A stretch of 64,000 nucleotides of DNA from an actinobacterium SCGC AAA278-O22 (GTDB lineage Bacteria > Actinomycetota > Actinomycetes > Nanopelagicales > Nanopelagicaceae): NCBI GenBank assembly GCA_000372185.1, contig AQUA01000008.1, positions 1 through 64,000 of the forward strand. Reading direction: 5' to 3'. How positions within the stretch are numbered: the stretch's first letter is position 1; each line of letters opens with the position of its first letter. The notes beneath the pieces were generated by a model. The model was given only the letters and a program-made list of their open reading frames with translations. It was not told the origin of the DNA and did not search any database. Shown here piece after piece: positions 55,336-64,000 of the stretch. Position numbers and translations under genes: made by a program.

Positions 55336-56661
55336 ATGACCGATATCAATCCATCAACTCTCGCTCACTCAACACCGAATAGCGGAGTACTTAGTGCAGC
55401 TTCTGCACTTGTCGGAGACCCTTCACGTTTTGGTCGAGTTGCCGAAGATGGCACAGTATTTGTTCGAACCAATGGCGGCGAGAAGCCGGTTGGTTCTTAC
55501 CCTGGAAAAACTGCTGAAGAAGCTCTCGCTTACTTTGTTCGTAAATTTGAAGCGCTCGCTTCCGAAGTAGCACTTACTGCAGCGCGCGTTACAAGTGGTG
55601 CGATGGTTCCACAAGATGCCTATGAAGCAGTAAAGAAACTGCGCGAGCAAGTTCGTGAACTCAACGGTGTAGGAGATCTCGATGCCCTTGCAGCATCCGT
55701 CGAACAGATTGAGCCTCTCATTGAAGGCCATCGCGAGGCGTATGAAGCGAAGAAAGCTGCCGAAGCTGCTGCTAAAGCTGCTCGCCGTGAACAGATATTG
55801 GTCGAGAAAGAAAAGATTGTTGCTGAGGCTGAATCACTCGCGCTATCTGAGAATTGGAAAGCTACCGGAGATCGTCTCAAAGCTCTCCTGGAAGAATGGA
55901 AAGCTGCGCCACGCCTCGATAAGAAATCAGATGCCGATTTCTGGAAACGTTTCTCTGCTTCACGAAACAAATTCGATAAGCGTCGGCGAACTCACTTCGC
56001 TCAGCTAGAAGCAACTGCCGGAAAAGTATCTGAAGCCAAGCGAGTAATCATCGAAGAGGCAGAGAAGCTCGCCACTTCAACGGATTGGGTTGCAACTGCG
56101 CGCCGATTTAAGGTTCTGATGGATCAATGGAAAGCTGCTGGTCGCGGAAAGAAAGGCGACGATGCAAAGCTCTGGGCACGCTTTAAGGCTTCCCAAGATC
56201 AATTCTTCGCTGCGAAGAACGCCGATTTAGAAAAGCGCGAAGTATCAATGACAGCGAATCTTGCCAAGAGAGAAGAGCTAGTTATTCAATTCGAGGCGCT
56301 TCTTCCATTTACTGACGTTAAGCAGGCCAAGACCGCTTTCCGTGAACTTATGAATACCTGGACTAAGATCGGAATAACCCACCGTGATAAGCGCGCTGCA
56401 CTCGACGCACGAGTATCTAAAGTGGAGGAAGCGATCAAAGCGGCCGAAGCTGAAATTTGGCGTAAGACAGATCCGTCTGCAAAGGCACGTGCTGCTGAAG
56501 TAGTGAAGCAACTTTCAGAGTCTATTGAGAGTTATGAGAAAACTGCTGCGAAAGCTCAAGCTGCTGGAAACGACAAGAAGGCTAAGGAAGCACTCGAGTC
56601 TGCTCAAGCGCGTAAGTCATGGCTTGAAGAAGCGCAGAAACATCTCGCAGAATTCAATTAA
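55336..56661 (+). CDS. DUF349 repeat protein
   Basis: A 441-aa protein with at least three DUF349 repeats, recognised by W-K-A-A-x-R blocks: ENWKATGDRLKALLEEWKAAPR, TDWVATARRFKVLMDQWKAAGR and the later FRELMNTWTKIG. The segments are long charged helices and probably coiled coils. The start is at 55336 with AAGGGAAG upstream; the longer ORF is rejected. Function is not known. It is convergent with rel, 19 bp apart, a common neighbour in actinobacteria. Confidence 0.88.
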   Translation: MTDINPSTLAHSTPNSGVLSAASALVGDPSRFGRVAEDGTVFVRTNGGEKPVGSYPGKTAEEALAYFVRKFEALASEVALTAARVTSGAMVPQDAYEAVKKLREQVRELNGVGDLDALAASVEQIEPLIEGHREAYEAKKAAEAAAKAARREQILVEKEKIVAEAESLALSENWKATGDRLKALLEEWKAAPRLDKKSDADFWKRFSASRNKFDKRRRTHFAQLEATAGKVSEAKRVIIEEAEKLATSTDWVATARRFKVLMDQWKAAGRGKKGDDAKLWARFKASQDQFFAAKNADLEKREVSMTANLAKREELVIQFEALLPFTDVKQAKTAFRELMNTWTKIGITHRDKRAALDARVSKVEEAIKAAEAEIWRKTDPSAKARAAEVVKQLSESIESYEKTAAKAQAAGNDKKAKEALESAQARKSWLEEAQKHLAEFN

Positions 56662-56680
56662 CGTCGAGTAATTACAGGCT

Positions 56681-58840
56681 CTATGTACGATAAACGTCGT
56701 ACACGCCTTCAATTCCACGCACGGCTGCTAAGACTGAATCGAGATGCTTGGCATCAGCCATTTCAAAGGTGAATCGAGATATCGCAACTCGATCTTTTGA
56801 AGTACTTACTGCTGCACTGAGAATATTGACATGCTGTTCCGATAACGTGCGAGTGACATCGGCCAGGAGCCTTGATCGGTCGAGCGCCTCCACTTGTATA
56901 TTGACGAGAAAAACACTTGCTGCACCAGCAAGCCATGTCACGGCAACGACTCGTTCACTCTGATGTGTTCGTAAGTCGTTCGCATTGATGCAATCATCGC
57001 GGTGAACAGAGATACCTGAGCCTTTTGTAATGAAGCCCATGATGGAGTCCCCAGGTACAGGGGTGCAACAACGTGCCAATTTCACAAGAACATCATCAAC
57101 ACCTTCAACTTCAACCGCACTCGAGGTACGTCTGGCAGCTTGAATTCCCGTCGGGATGTGATCAATTGTTGGTTCTGGATGCGAATCCTCGCCGCCCATA
57201 CTCGCAACCAACTTGTCGATAATCGATGCTGCAGAAACATGTCCATCTCCGACAGCGCTATAGAGCGCATCGATATCTGCATAGTGCATATCGTGTGCAA
57301 GTTCTAGAAGTGTATGACCGGCGAAAATTTTCTGTAGCGGAAGTCCGGCTTTGCGCATCTGCCGAGCGATAGATTCACGACCTGCGTCAATCGCTTCTTC
57401 ACGTCGTTCTTTACTAAACCAAGCTTTGATCTTGGAACGAGCGCGCGGGCTCTTGACGAAATTCAACCAATCGCGACTTGGTCCTGCATGTTCGCCTTTA
57501 TTGGTCACGATTTCTACAACATCACCGTTATTGAGCTTTGACTCGAGAGGAACGAGACGTCCATTTACCTTGGCACCCGCACAGCGAAGTCCCACATCGG
57601 TATGTACAGAGAATGCAAAGTCGACCGGTGTAGATCCGCCCGGAAGAGCTACAACAGAACCCTTGGGCGTGAATACAAAAACTTCAGGTGAACCGAGATC
57701 AAAGCGAAGCGCTTCTAGGAATTCAGAAGGATCTTCAGTCTCTTTCTGCCATTCATGGAGTTGTCGTAACCACAACATTTCAGGGGAATTTTCCTGTGGT
57801 TCTCCTCCTTGCTTGTATTTCCAATGTGCAGCAATGCCGAATTCAGCGCGAGAATGCATATCGTACGTACGGATCTGAATTTCAATCGCTTTTCCATTAG
57901 GACCGATAACCGTCGTGTGCAGGGATTGATACAGATTGAACTTCGGCATTGCTATGTAATCCTTGAATCGACCTGGTACTGGACTCCATCGTGCGTGAAT
58001 TGAGCCAAGCACTGCATAGCAATCTCGAACGTCATTAACCAGAACACGAATTCCGACGAGATCGTAAATATCGTTGAAATCACGTCCTCGGACAACCATC
58101 TTCTGATACACGCTGAAGAAGTGCTTCTTTCGACCCGTTACCGTTGCCGCTATTGAATCTCGCTTGAGATCTTCCTCAACTGCCGAAATAACTTCTGATG
58201 TTAAGGCATCACGCGAAGGAGAACGCTCAGCAACAAGGCGTGAAATCTCTTCAAATTTCTTCGGTTCAAGAACTGCAAATGAGAGATCTTCGAGTTCCCA
58301 CTTAATCGCATTCATTCCGAGGCGATGAGCAAGAGGAGCGTAGATATCGAGGGTCTCACGGGCCTTTCGCGTTGCAGTCTCGGTAGAGACAAAACCCCAC
58401 GTGCGGGCATTATGGAGACGATCGGCCAATTTAATAACGAGTACTCGTATATCTCGTGACATTGCGATGACCATTTTGCGAACTGTCTCGGCCTCGGCAG
58501 TTGGACCATACGTCAACTTATCGAGCTTCGTTACTCCATCAACTAGATTGGCAACTTCATCGCCAAAATCTTCTCGTAATTGTGCGAGTGAATAAGGAGT
58601 ATCTTCCACGGTGTCGTGAAGAAGAGATGCGACGAGTGAAACTTCATTGAGCCCGAGTTCAGCCAGAATGTGTGTCACTGCAACTGGATGAGTGATGTAA
58701 TCCTCGCCCGATTTACGAAACTGGCCTTGATGCGCTTTTTCAGCAACTATAAAGGCTCGTTCGATTGCGCCGAAATCTGCACTCGGATGATGTTCCTTAA
58801 GCGCGCTGATAACTGGCGCGATTAAGGGCATCGTCTCCAT
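56681..58840 (-). CDS. rel: Bifunctional (p)ppGpp synthetase/hydrolase
   Basis: Stringent-response enzyme of 719 aa. Order: HD hydrolase domain with VASLLHDTVEDTPY (metal HD pair), the synthetase domain with GIRVLVNDVRDCYAVLG and FKDYIAMPKFNLYQSLHTTV, the TGS domain beginning EVFVFTPKGSVVALPGGSTPVDFA, and a C-terminal zinc-finger/ACT region (LARCCTPVPGDSIMGFIT, then the ACT part). Both activities look intact. The ATG at 58840 or 58831 may be used. It lies downstream of secF. Confidence 0.96.
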   Translation of the reverse strand: METMPLIAPVISALKEHHPSADFGAIERAFIVAEKAHQGQFRKSGEDYITHPVAVTHILAELGLNEVSLVASLLHDTVEDTPYSLAQLREDFGDEVANLVDGVTKLDKLTYGPTAEAETVRKMVIAMSRDIRVLVIKLADRLHNARTWGFVSTETATRKARETLDIYAPLAHRLGMNAIKWELEDLSFAVLEPKKFEEISRLVAERSPSRDALTSEVISAVEEDLKRDSIAATVTGRKKHFFSVYQKMVVRGRDFNDIYDLVGIRVLVNDVRDCYAVLGSIHARWSPVPGRFKDYIAMPKFNLYQSLHTTVIGPNGKAIEIQIRTYDMHSRAEFGIAAHWKYKQGGEPQENSPEMLWLRQLHEWQKETEDPSEFLEALRFDLGSPEVFVFTPKGSVVALPGGSTPVDFAFSVHTDVGLRCAGAKVNGRLVPLESKLNNGDVVEIVTNKGEHAGPSRDWLNFVKSPRARSKIKAWFSKERREEAIDAGRESIARQMRKAGLPLQKIFAGHTLLELAHDMHYADIDALYSAVGDGHVSAASIIDKLVASMGGEDSHPEPTIDHIPTGIQAARRTSSAVEVEGVDDVLVKLARCCTPVPGDSIMGFITKGSGISVHRDDCINANDLRTHQSERVVAVTWLAGAASVFLVNIQVEALDRSRLLADVTRTLSEQHVNILSAAVSTSKDRVAISRFTFEMADAKHLDSVLAAVRGIEGVYDVYRT

Positions 58841-58851
58841 AAGGTAAAAGG

Positions 58852-59901
58852 TTACTTGCGACCTTTACGCTTTGGTTGATTACGTGGACCGCTTCCAGTT
58901 GAAGGGCGTACCGCCTTCATCTCTGTCGCAACAGGCGCTCCCCCACGTGCAGAAACTCGCTTTGCAAGTGCCTGCATTGCTGGTTCTTTTTCACGAAGTT
59001 GAGCAAGGAATGGTGGTGCAATAAATACTGATGAATAGGTACCAACTGCCAGACCAATGAAGAGTGCGAGCGAAAGATCTTTCAACGTTCCAGCTCCGAG
59101 CAAGCCCGCACCTACGAAGAGGATGGAGCCAACCGGAAGGAGTGCGATGATCGATGTATTCGCAGATCGAACAAGAGTCTGATTGACCGCCAGGTTGGCA
59201 GCTTGTGAATATGTCATCTTGCTATTTGCAGCAACTGACTTTGTATTTTCACGAACCTTGTCGAAGACCACCACTGTGTCATAAAGGGAGTAACCCAAGA
59301 TTGTGAGGAAGCCAATCACAGTAGCAGGTGTGACATCGAAGCCCACTAGAGCATAAATTCCGACAGTAATAAATACGTCGTGCACAACAGCAACAATGGC
59401 CGCAATTGCCATCTTTGGCTCAAAGGCCATCGCTAGGAAGAGCATTACTGCAAGGAGAAATGCGATGAGTCCATAGAGCGCCTTCTTAGTAATTTCCTTA
59501 CCCCATGAAGGACCCACAAGCTGGGTATCAATAGATTCAGCAGAGACTCCAAATGTTGAAGTAAGCGCTGTCTCTATCGCTTGTGACTGGGCAGGTGAAA
59601 CAGCACCGGTTTGAATGCGGACTTTGGTTGTGCCAATCTTTTGAACAATGACTTCGCCTTCAATGCCAATATTGGCAACTGCTGCACGAGCTTGTTCGAC
59701 GGTGACAGATGGCTTATTAAGTGTGTAAGAGGCACCACCCTTAAATTCAATTCCGAGATGTAAACCTTGGATAACAAGAGCTGCAATCGATGCAAGGATG
59801 AAGAGCGCAGAGATTGAGTACCAACGCTTGCGCTTTTCTACAATGTTAAATGAAGTCTCACCTGAGTAGAGACGGCCGCCTAGGCCTGAAAATTTCGCCA
59901 T
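58852..59901 (-). CDS. secF: Protein translocase subunit SecF
   Basis: A 349-aa inner-membrane subunit that, with SecD, uses the proton gradient to support late steps of Sec export. It has the family features: LHLGIEFKGGASYTLNKP near the N-terminus, a periplasmic loop, and six helices including LGYSLYDTVVVFDKVREN. A C-terminal basic tail (RGPRNQPKRKGRK-like) is present. It follows secD after 4 bp. Confidence 0.96.
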   Translation of the reverse strand: MAKFSGLGGRLYSGETSFNIVEKRKRWYSISALFILASIAALVIQGLHLGIEFKGGASYTLNKPSVTVEQARAAVANIGIEGEVIVQKIGTTKVRIQTGAVSPAQSQAIETALTSTFGVSAESIDTQLVGPSWGKEITKKALYGLIAFLLAVMLFLAMAFEPKMAIAAIVAVVHDVFITVGIYALVGFDVTPATVIGFLTILGYSLYDTVVVFDKVRENTKSVAANSKMTYSQAANLAVNQTLVRSANTSIIALLPVGSILFVGAGLLGAGTLKDLSLALFIGLAVGTYSSVFIAPPFLAQLREKEPAMQALAKRVSARGGAPVATEMKAVRPSTGSGPRNQPKRKGRK

Positions 59902-59905
59902 GTGC

Positions 59906-61423
59906 TTATGCCTCCAAAGCTGTAGCTGGATGAGATTTACCGATGCTCTTAGCTGAGAATCCAGAGAGCGGGTGGCCTGATGCGAAGAAATTCATCTTTG
60001 CAATCACTGTGACGATCGGCTTGGTGAAGATAAATACAACCAAGAGGTCGATGAGAGTGGTGAGACCGAGTGTGAATGCAAATCCTCGAACGCCACCAAC
60101 AGCAAAGAAGTAGAGCAGTACCGCTGCAAGGATGGAGACCATATCTGCCACGATAATGGTGTGACGAGCACGCGCCCATCCGCTTTCCACTGCAGAACGT
60201 AACGAGCGTCCTTCTCGAGCCTCATCTCGAATACGTTCGAAGAAGACGATAAATGAGTCAGCAGTAATACCGATAGAGACAATCGCTCCAGCAATACCGG
60301 CGAGGGTAAGAGTAAATCCAATGCTTTTTCCAAGAACTAAGAAGAGGAGATAGAGAATGGCACCTGCAATTGCTAGTGAACCAACTGTCACCAAACCTAA
60401 AGCCCGGTAGTAGAGAAGAGAGAAGAGTAGAACGAGGCCAAGCCCAAGTGCGCCTGCGAGCAGACCAGCGTGTAGTTGATCAGCACCGAGCGTTGGTGAA
60501 ACTTGCTGAACTTCTCCGCGATCGAATGCCAGTGGCAGCGCACCGTATTTGAGAACATTAGCCAAATCTTGTGCTTCTACTTGCGTGAAGGAACCTGTGA
60601 TTTGAGCATTTCCTGATGGAATCGCTTCACGAATAACAGGAGCTGAAACAACCAGTCCATCGAGAACGATTGCCACTTGATTCTGTGGTGATGCAAGCGA
60701 TGTAACGCGAGCGGTGATGTTTCCAAAAGCCTTAGTACCTTCACCATTAAAGGTGAGAAGTACATACCAGGCGCTTGCGCCTTGCTGATCTATGCCTGCT
60801 GTTGCCTTTGAAACTTGGCGTCCAAGAACTTCGGCAGCTCCCAAAATATATTTGCTTGACCCGGTGCGAGAACATGCAACAATCACATCAGTTGGTGCAT
60901 CAGCGCCGGTTCCTTGCAGACTTGCTGGATTGGTACAATCAAGTGCTGCGAATTTCGCATTGATTTCGGGGCTTACGCCAGCAGCAGGAGTTGCAGCCGA
61001 TGCGTTACTTCCACCCAAAGCAGACGACTCTGCAAGTACCTGACGGAAACGAAGTTCTGCGGTTTGTCCTACGAGATCTACAACGCGACGACCTGAATCT
61101 CCTGGTACTGAGATAACAATCTGTCGATTAGTTCCACTACCTTGCGCAGTAACCTCGGATTCGGCAACACCGAGTGAGTTAACGCGCTGACGAATAATTG
61201 AGACTGCCTGGTCGATTGCCTCAGATGTGATCTTGTTAGAGTCATTTGAAGCACGTGGCTGGAGAGTGACGCTTGTTCCTCCACGTAAATCGAGGCCGAG
61301 ACGGACAGAGGTTGCGCCCTGAATAAGCGCGGTAGCCAAGAGGCCGACAATCAACGCCGCCAAGATGGCGAGAGCGCGAACAGGTCGACCAGTTGTCTTC
61401 ACTGGTTTTGTAGGTGTGGACAT
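59906..61423 (-). CDS. secD: Protein translocase subunit SecD
   Basis: A 505-aa export motor subunit with six helices. The first helix is followed by RLGLDLRGGTSVTLQP, the conserved periplasmic P1 region comes next, and the fourth helix block ITADSFIVFFERIRDEAREGRS is conserved. It lies between ruvB and secF in the usual actinobacterial gene order, 11 bp after ruvB. Confidence 0.96.
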   Translation of the reverse strand: MSTPTKPVKTTGRPVRALAILAALIVGLLATALIQGATSVRLGLDLRGGTSVTLQPRASNDSNKITSEAIDQAVSIIRQRVNSLGVAESEVTAQGSGTNRQIVISVPGDSGRRVVDLVGQTAELRFRQVLAESSALGGSNASAATPAAGVSPEINAKFAALDCTNPASLQGTGADAPTDVIVACSRTGSSKYILGAAEVLGRQVSKATAGIDQQGASAWYVLLTFNGEGTKAFGNITARVTSLASPQNQVAIVLDGLVVSAPVIREAIPSGNAQITGSFTQVEAQDLANVLKYGALPLAFDRGEVQQVSPTLGADQLHAGLLAGALGLGLVLLFSLLYYRALGLVTVGSLAIAGAILYLLFLVLGKSIGFTLTLAGIAGAIVSIGITADSFIVFFERIRDEAREGRSLRSAVESGWARARHTIIVADMVSILAAVLLYFFAVGGVRGFAFTLGLTTLIDLLVVFIFTKPIVTVIAKMNFFASGHPLSGFSAKSIGKSHPATALEA

Positions 61424-61434
61424 AAGAGGAGAGT

Positions 61435-62475
61435 CTAGGCGTCAGGCGCTGGCGTGTCGAAAAGGGTCGCAATCCCAGAAGGTGGTGTTCGTCCCACATG
61501 CTCCCACCCCAAAGCAGTTGCAATACGACCTCGTGGAGTGCGCGCCATAAAGCCATTTCGAACGAGGAAGGGCTCTGCAACAGATTCGACTGTCTCAGTC
61601 TCTTCACCAACAGCGATGGCGAGAGTGGAAAGACCTACTGGTCCTCCGCCGAAGCGTTCAATCAAGGCGATCAGAACGGAACGATCAAGTCGATCTAAAC
61701 CTTTGGCATCTACTTCATACATATCGAGTGCCAACTGCGCATGCTGATGGGACAAGGCGTTCGATCCTTGTACTTGTGCAAAATCTCGAACTCGTCGGAG
61801 CAAGCGATTTGCAATACGTGGAGTTCCACGAGAGCGACTGGCAATTTCTGAGATTGCTGACTTATCGATCGTGAGCCCAAGGAGAGCTGCACTACGTGAA
61901 ATCACTTCTTCGAGTTCAGATTCTTCATAGAAATCTAAGTGCGCAGTAAAACCAAAGCGATCGCGCAAGGGTGAAGGAAGCAATCCAGCTCGAGTGGTTG
62001 CTCCAACTAATGTGAATCGGGGTAACTGAAGTGGAATTGCAGTTGCTCCGGGCCCTTTACCGACAACTACATCAACGCGGAAATCTTCCATCGCGAGGTA
62101 GAGCAACTCCTCTGCAGGTCGCGGCAGGCGGTGAATTTCATCGAGGAAAAATATTTCACCTTCCACAAGTGAAGAAAGAATTGCCGCAAGATCACCAGCA
62201 TGTGTAATTGCTGGCCCACTGGAAATTCGAATCGGCGCTTGCATTTCAGATGCCAAAATCATTGCCAGCGTTGTTTTACCAAGTCCCGGAGGACCCGATA
62301 GCAGAATGTGATCCGCGGCAGCATCGCGCTTTCGAGCAGCTGTTAAGAGAACATCAATTTGTTCGCGGACGCGATGTTGTCCGATAAAGTCTCCGAGAGT
62401 TTTAGGTCGAAGTGCATGTTCGGCGGCGACATCATCGGCCCCACTGTACGGATTGACGATTCTCTCTTCTGGCAT
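61435..62475 (-). CDS. ruvB: Holliday junction branch-migration helicase RuvB
   Basis: A 346-aa AAA+ motor of the RuvABC resolvasome. Walker [15 protein letters not shown], Walker [12 protein letters not shown], sensor 1 [14 protein letters not shown] and the arginine-finger region are present. It starts right after the ruvA stop. It is placed in ruvC-ruvA-ruvB order. Confidence 0.98.
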   Translation of the reverse strand: MPEERIVNPYSGADDVAAEHALRPKTLGDFIGQHRVREQIDVLLTAARKRDAAADHILLSGPPGLGKTTLAMILASEMQAPIRISSGPAITHAGDLAAILSSLVEGEIFFLDEIHRLPRPAEELLYLAMEDFRVDVVVGKGPGATAIPLQLPRFTLVGATTRAGLLPSPLRDRFGFTAHLDFYEESELEEVISRSAALLGLTIDKSAISEIASRSRGTPRIANRLLRRVRDFAQVQGSNALSHQHAQLALDMYEVDAKGLDRLDRSVLIALIERFGGGPVGLSTLAIAVGEETETVESVAEPFLVRNGFMARTPRGRIATALGWEHVGRTPPSGIATLFDTPAPDA

Positions 62476-63084
62476 TTACTTGCGCCGCCCGCTCTGTAGA
62501 GCTGCCTTGAGTAGTTCTGAAATATCAACTGACTGAGCATCAATACCGCTATCTGCATACTGCGCAACGACTGCATTGATTGCAGCATCGGAATCCTTTG
62601 CAGCAAATCCCAGCGAGATCAACGCTGATGTGAGTTGTTCGCGCCACACAGGTTGATGTACCTGTTGGTGAGAAGAAGATCCAAAGTCTGAAATCTTTCC
62701 CTTGAGTTCGAGGATGAGTCGCTGTGCTCCCTTACGCCCGATTCCTGGAACCTTCTCAATGGCTTTGATATCTTCCTGCGCGATTGCAACAGCAAGACTT
62801 TGGGGTGTGTGAGCTCCCAGAATTGCTAGCGCTACTTTTGGTCCAATCCCTGTAACTGTCTGCACAAGTTCAAATGCAGCACGGCTTTCTTCATCGAGAA
62901 ACCCAAAGAGCGTAAGTGAATCTTCGCGAACTACAAGAGATGTGAATAGCTGAGTTGGCGCACCTAGGTTGAGTTGCGAACTTGTGTGAGAAGTAATGGA
63001 GACAGCTAGGCCAACTCCCCCAACTTCAACAACCGTTCGCTCAGGAGAGATAGAGCGAACTACTCCGTTGATGAGTGAAATCAT
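62476..63084 (-). CDS. ruvA: Holliday junction DNA-binding protein RuvA
   Basis: A 202-aa tetrameric DNA-binding protein. N-terminal OB fold ([25 protein letters not shown]), a tandem helix-hairpin-helix ([12 protein letters not shown] and [18 protein letters not shown]) and a C-terminal RuvB-binding domain after a linker. It overlaps ruvC by 4 bp and abuts ruvB. Confidence 0.97.
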   Translation of the reverse strand: MISLINGVVRSISPERTVVEVGGVGLAVSITSHTSSQLNLGAPTQLFTSLVVREDSLTLFGFLDEESRAAFELVQTVTGIGPKVALAILGAHTPQSLAVAIAQEDIKAIEKVPGIGRKGAQRLILELKGKISDFGSSSHQQVHQPVWREQLTSALISLGFAAKDSDAAINAVVAQYADSGIDAQSVDISELLKAALQSGRRK

Positions 63085-63635
63085 TTCCCAACCAACTTCG
63101 CAAGGCGCGATTTTTCAGCTTTTAAAGCTGCATCAATTTTAGAATTGCCACCACCGCGCCAAATATGGCAAATAGCTAGAGCTAAAGCGTCAGTGCTATC
63201 TACCGGTTTAGGAATTACCTCTAAATTCAGAAGGCGTTTGACCATTTCGGCAACCTGCACCTTATTGGCACGCCCTGATCCTGTCACTGCAGCCTTGACT
63301 TCAGAAGGTGTATGCATCATCACCGGAATGTTACGACGAGCGGCGACGAGCAGAGCGATACCGGCGGCTTGGCCAGTACCCATGACAGTTCTGACATTGT
63401 GTTGTGAGAAGACGCGTTCGATGGCAATTGCATCTGGTTTATGAAGATTCAGCCACTCTTCAAGTTCGCGCTCTAATTGTAGAAGTCGTTGCTCAAGTGG
63501 TAGATCAGCTGAAGTCAAGATAACTCCGACTCCGACGAGCGAGAGTGGTTTTCCAATTGCACCTTCAACAATGCCGATACCGCAGCGAGTCAGCCCAGGG
63601 TCAACCCCCAATACTCGGCGCTGCATATGGCTCAT
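63081..63635 (-). CDS. ruvC: Holliday junction resolvase RuvC
   Basis: A 184-aa endonuclease with the acidic residues of the catalytic site in [19 protein letters not shown] and DALALAICH. Start at the ATG 63635 is chosen; an ATG at 63626 and a TTG at 63644 are also in frame. GGAAG lies just upstream. It precedes ruvA with a 4-bp overlap and follows the yebC-type gene, in the standard actinobacterial order. Confidence 0.95.
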   Translation of the reverse strand: MSHMQRRVLGVDPGLTRCGIGIVEGAIGKPLSLVGVGVILTSADLPLEQRLLQLERELEEWLNLHKPDAIAIERVFSQHNVRTVMGTGQAAGIALLVAARRNIPVMMHTPSEVKAAVTGSGRANKVQVAEMVKRLLNLEVIPKPVDSTDALALAICHIWRGGGNSKIDAALKAEKSRLAKLVGK

Positions 63636-63667
63636 AACTTCCAAGCCTAGGACTACGGCAAGTGGGA

Positions 63668-64000
63668 TTAGGAAAGGCTCGCCATAACTTCGTCAGAGAC
63701 ATCGAAGTTCGAGTAGACATTCTGCACGTCATCGAGCTCTTCAATAGCGTCAATGAGTTCGAATACTTTTTGGGCACCTTCAGCATCAAGGGGAATCTGC
63801 ATAGAGGGAAGGAATGAAGAATCTGCTGATTCGTAATCAATTCCAGCGTTTTGTAGCGCAGTTCGAGCCGCCACCAAATCACTTGCCTCGCAAACAACTT
63901 CGAAAGATTCTCCAAGATCATTTACTTCCTCAACGCCAGCATCGAGGGCAGCTTCAAGAATGGAGTCTTCAGTAGCGCCTACTGCCTTTTTGACAATAAT
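63668..64000 (-). CDS. YebC/PmpR-family transcriptional regulator (N-terminus outside window)
   Basis: The frame is open to the edge, so the start lies beyond base 64000. The visible C-terminal 110 residues include [16 protein letters not shown] and the long region ending [12 protein letters not shown], typical of YebC/PmpR family proteins. The family are conserved DNA-binding or translation-linked proteins; their exact role is not settled. It is the upstream neighbour of ruvC. Confidence 0.9.
   Translation of the reverse strand: MIVKKAVGATEDSILEAALDAGVEEVNDLGESFEVVCEASDLVAARTALQNAGIDYESADSSFLPSMQIPLDAEGAQKVFELIDAIEELDDVQNVYSNFDVSDEVMASLS

Noticed and set aside
1-64000. tRNA genes, CRISPR arrays, insertion sequences and prophage
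   Set aside because: No cloverleaf-like sequence, regular direct repeats with spacers, transposase or integrase motif was seen in either strand.

Overview
The window reads as chromosome of a genome-streamlined, aerobic, heterotrophic actinobacterium. Three things point there: actinobacterial gene neighbourhoods (lipB-lipA-DUF4191-RDD-glnA, ctaCDF and ctaE-qcrCAB, yebC-ruvCAB-secDF-rel), actinobacteria-restricted families (DUF4191, DUF3043, SCO2322-like, ctaF), and moderate rather than high GC with almost no intergenic space. A planktonic freshwater lineage related to acI/Nanopelagicales is the best guess, but this is inference; no rRNA is present. No tRNA, insertion sequence, CRISPR array or prophage was seen.

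Layout. 1-4.7 kb: end of an SDR oxidoreductase, an NCS1 nucleobase permease, an N-terminally short NhaA antiporter, a 48-aa membrane peptide and glnA with a GlnR-like box. 4.7-19.1 kb: RDD and DUF4191 proteins, PlsC-like acyltransferase, lipA, lipB, an MMPL exporter, two redox genes, a TIGR01777 epimerase, 2-oxoacid dehydrogenase E2 and E3, pepA and gcvT. Lipoate synthesis and several lipoate users are therefore together. 19.1-23.1 kb: a four-gene ECF transporter operon (S, duplicated ATPase, T, SCO2322-like secreted protein) behind a cobalamin riboswitch. 23.1-28.3 kb: aldo/keto reductase, DUF3043, nadA, erpA, PfkB kinase and a NifS-fold protein that seems to lack its PLP lysine. 28.3-37.6 kb: the aa3 oxidase and bc1 complex, split by a DMT transporter and a class III aminotransferase. 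37.7-40.7 kb: a receiver-like protein, trpD, an exonuclease and an esterase.

40.7-53.4 kb is catabolic: histidine utilisation (hutH, hutI, hutU, hutG-like) and then what looks like a complete hydroxyproline route (three-part D-hydroxyproline dehydrogenase, deaminase, epimerase, semialdehyde dehydrogenase). Both feed glutamate/2-oxoglutarate, whose dehydrogenase E2/E3 and glutamine synthetase also lie in the window. 53.4-55.2 kb carries a DMT transporter and an unusual ORF joining half of a metallo-beta-lactamase-fold hydrolase to an ArgO/LysE exporter, perhaps an island edge. 55.3-64 kb is housekeeping: DUF349, rel, secF, secD, ruvB, ruvA, ruvC and the end of a YebC-family gene.

Two global patterns stand out. 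Many genes begin exactly at a position 5-7 nt after a TANNNT -10 hexamer and have no Shine-Dalgarno, which indicates leaderless mRNAs. Convergent genes repeatedly overlap at their 3' ends by 4-29 bp.
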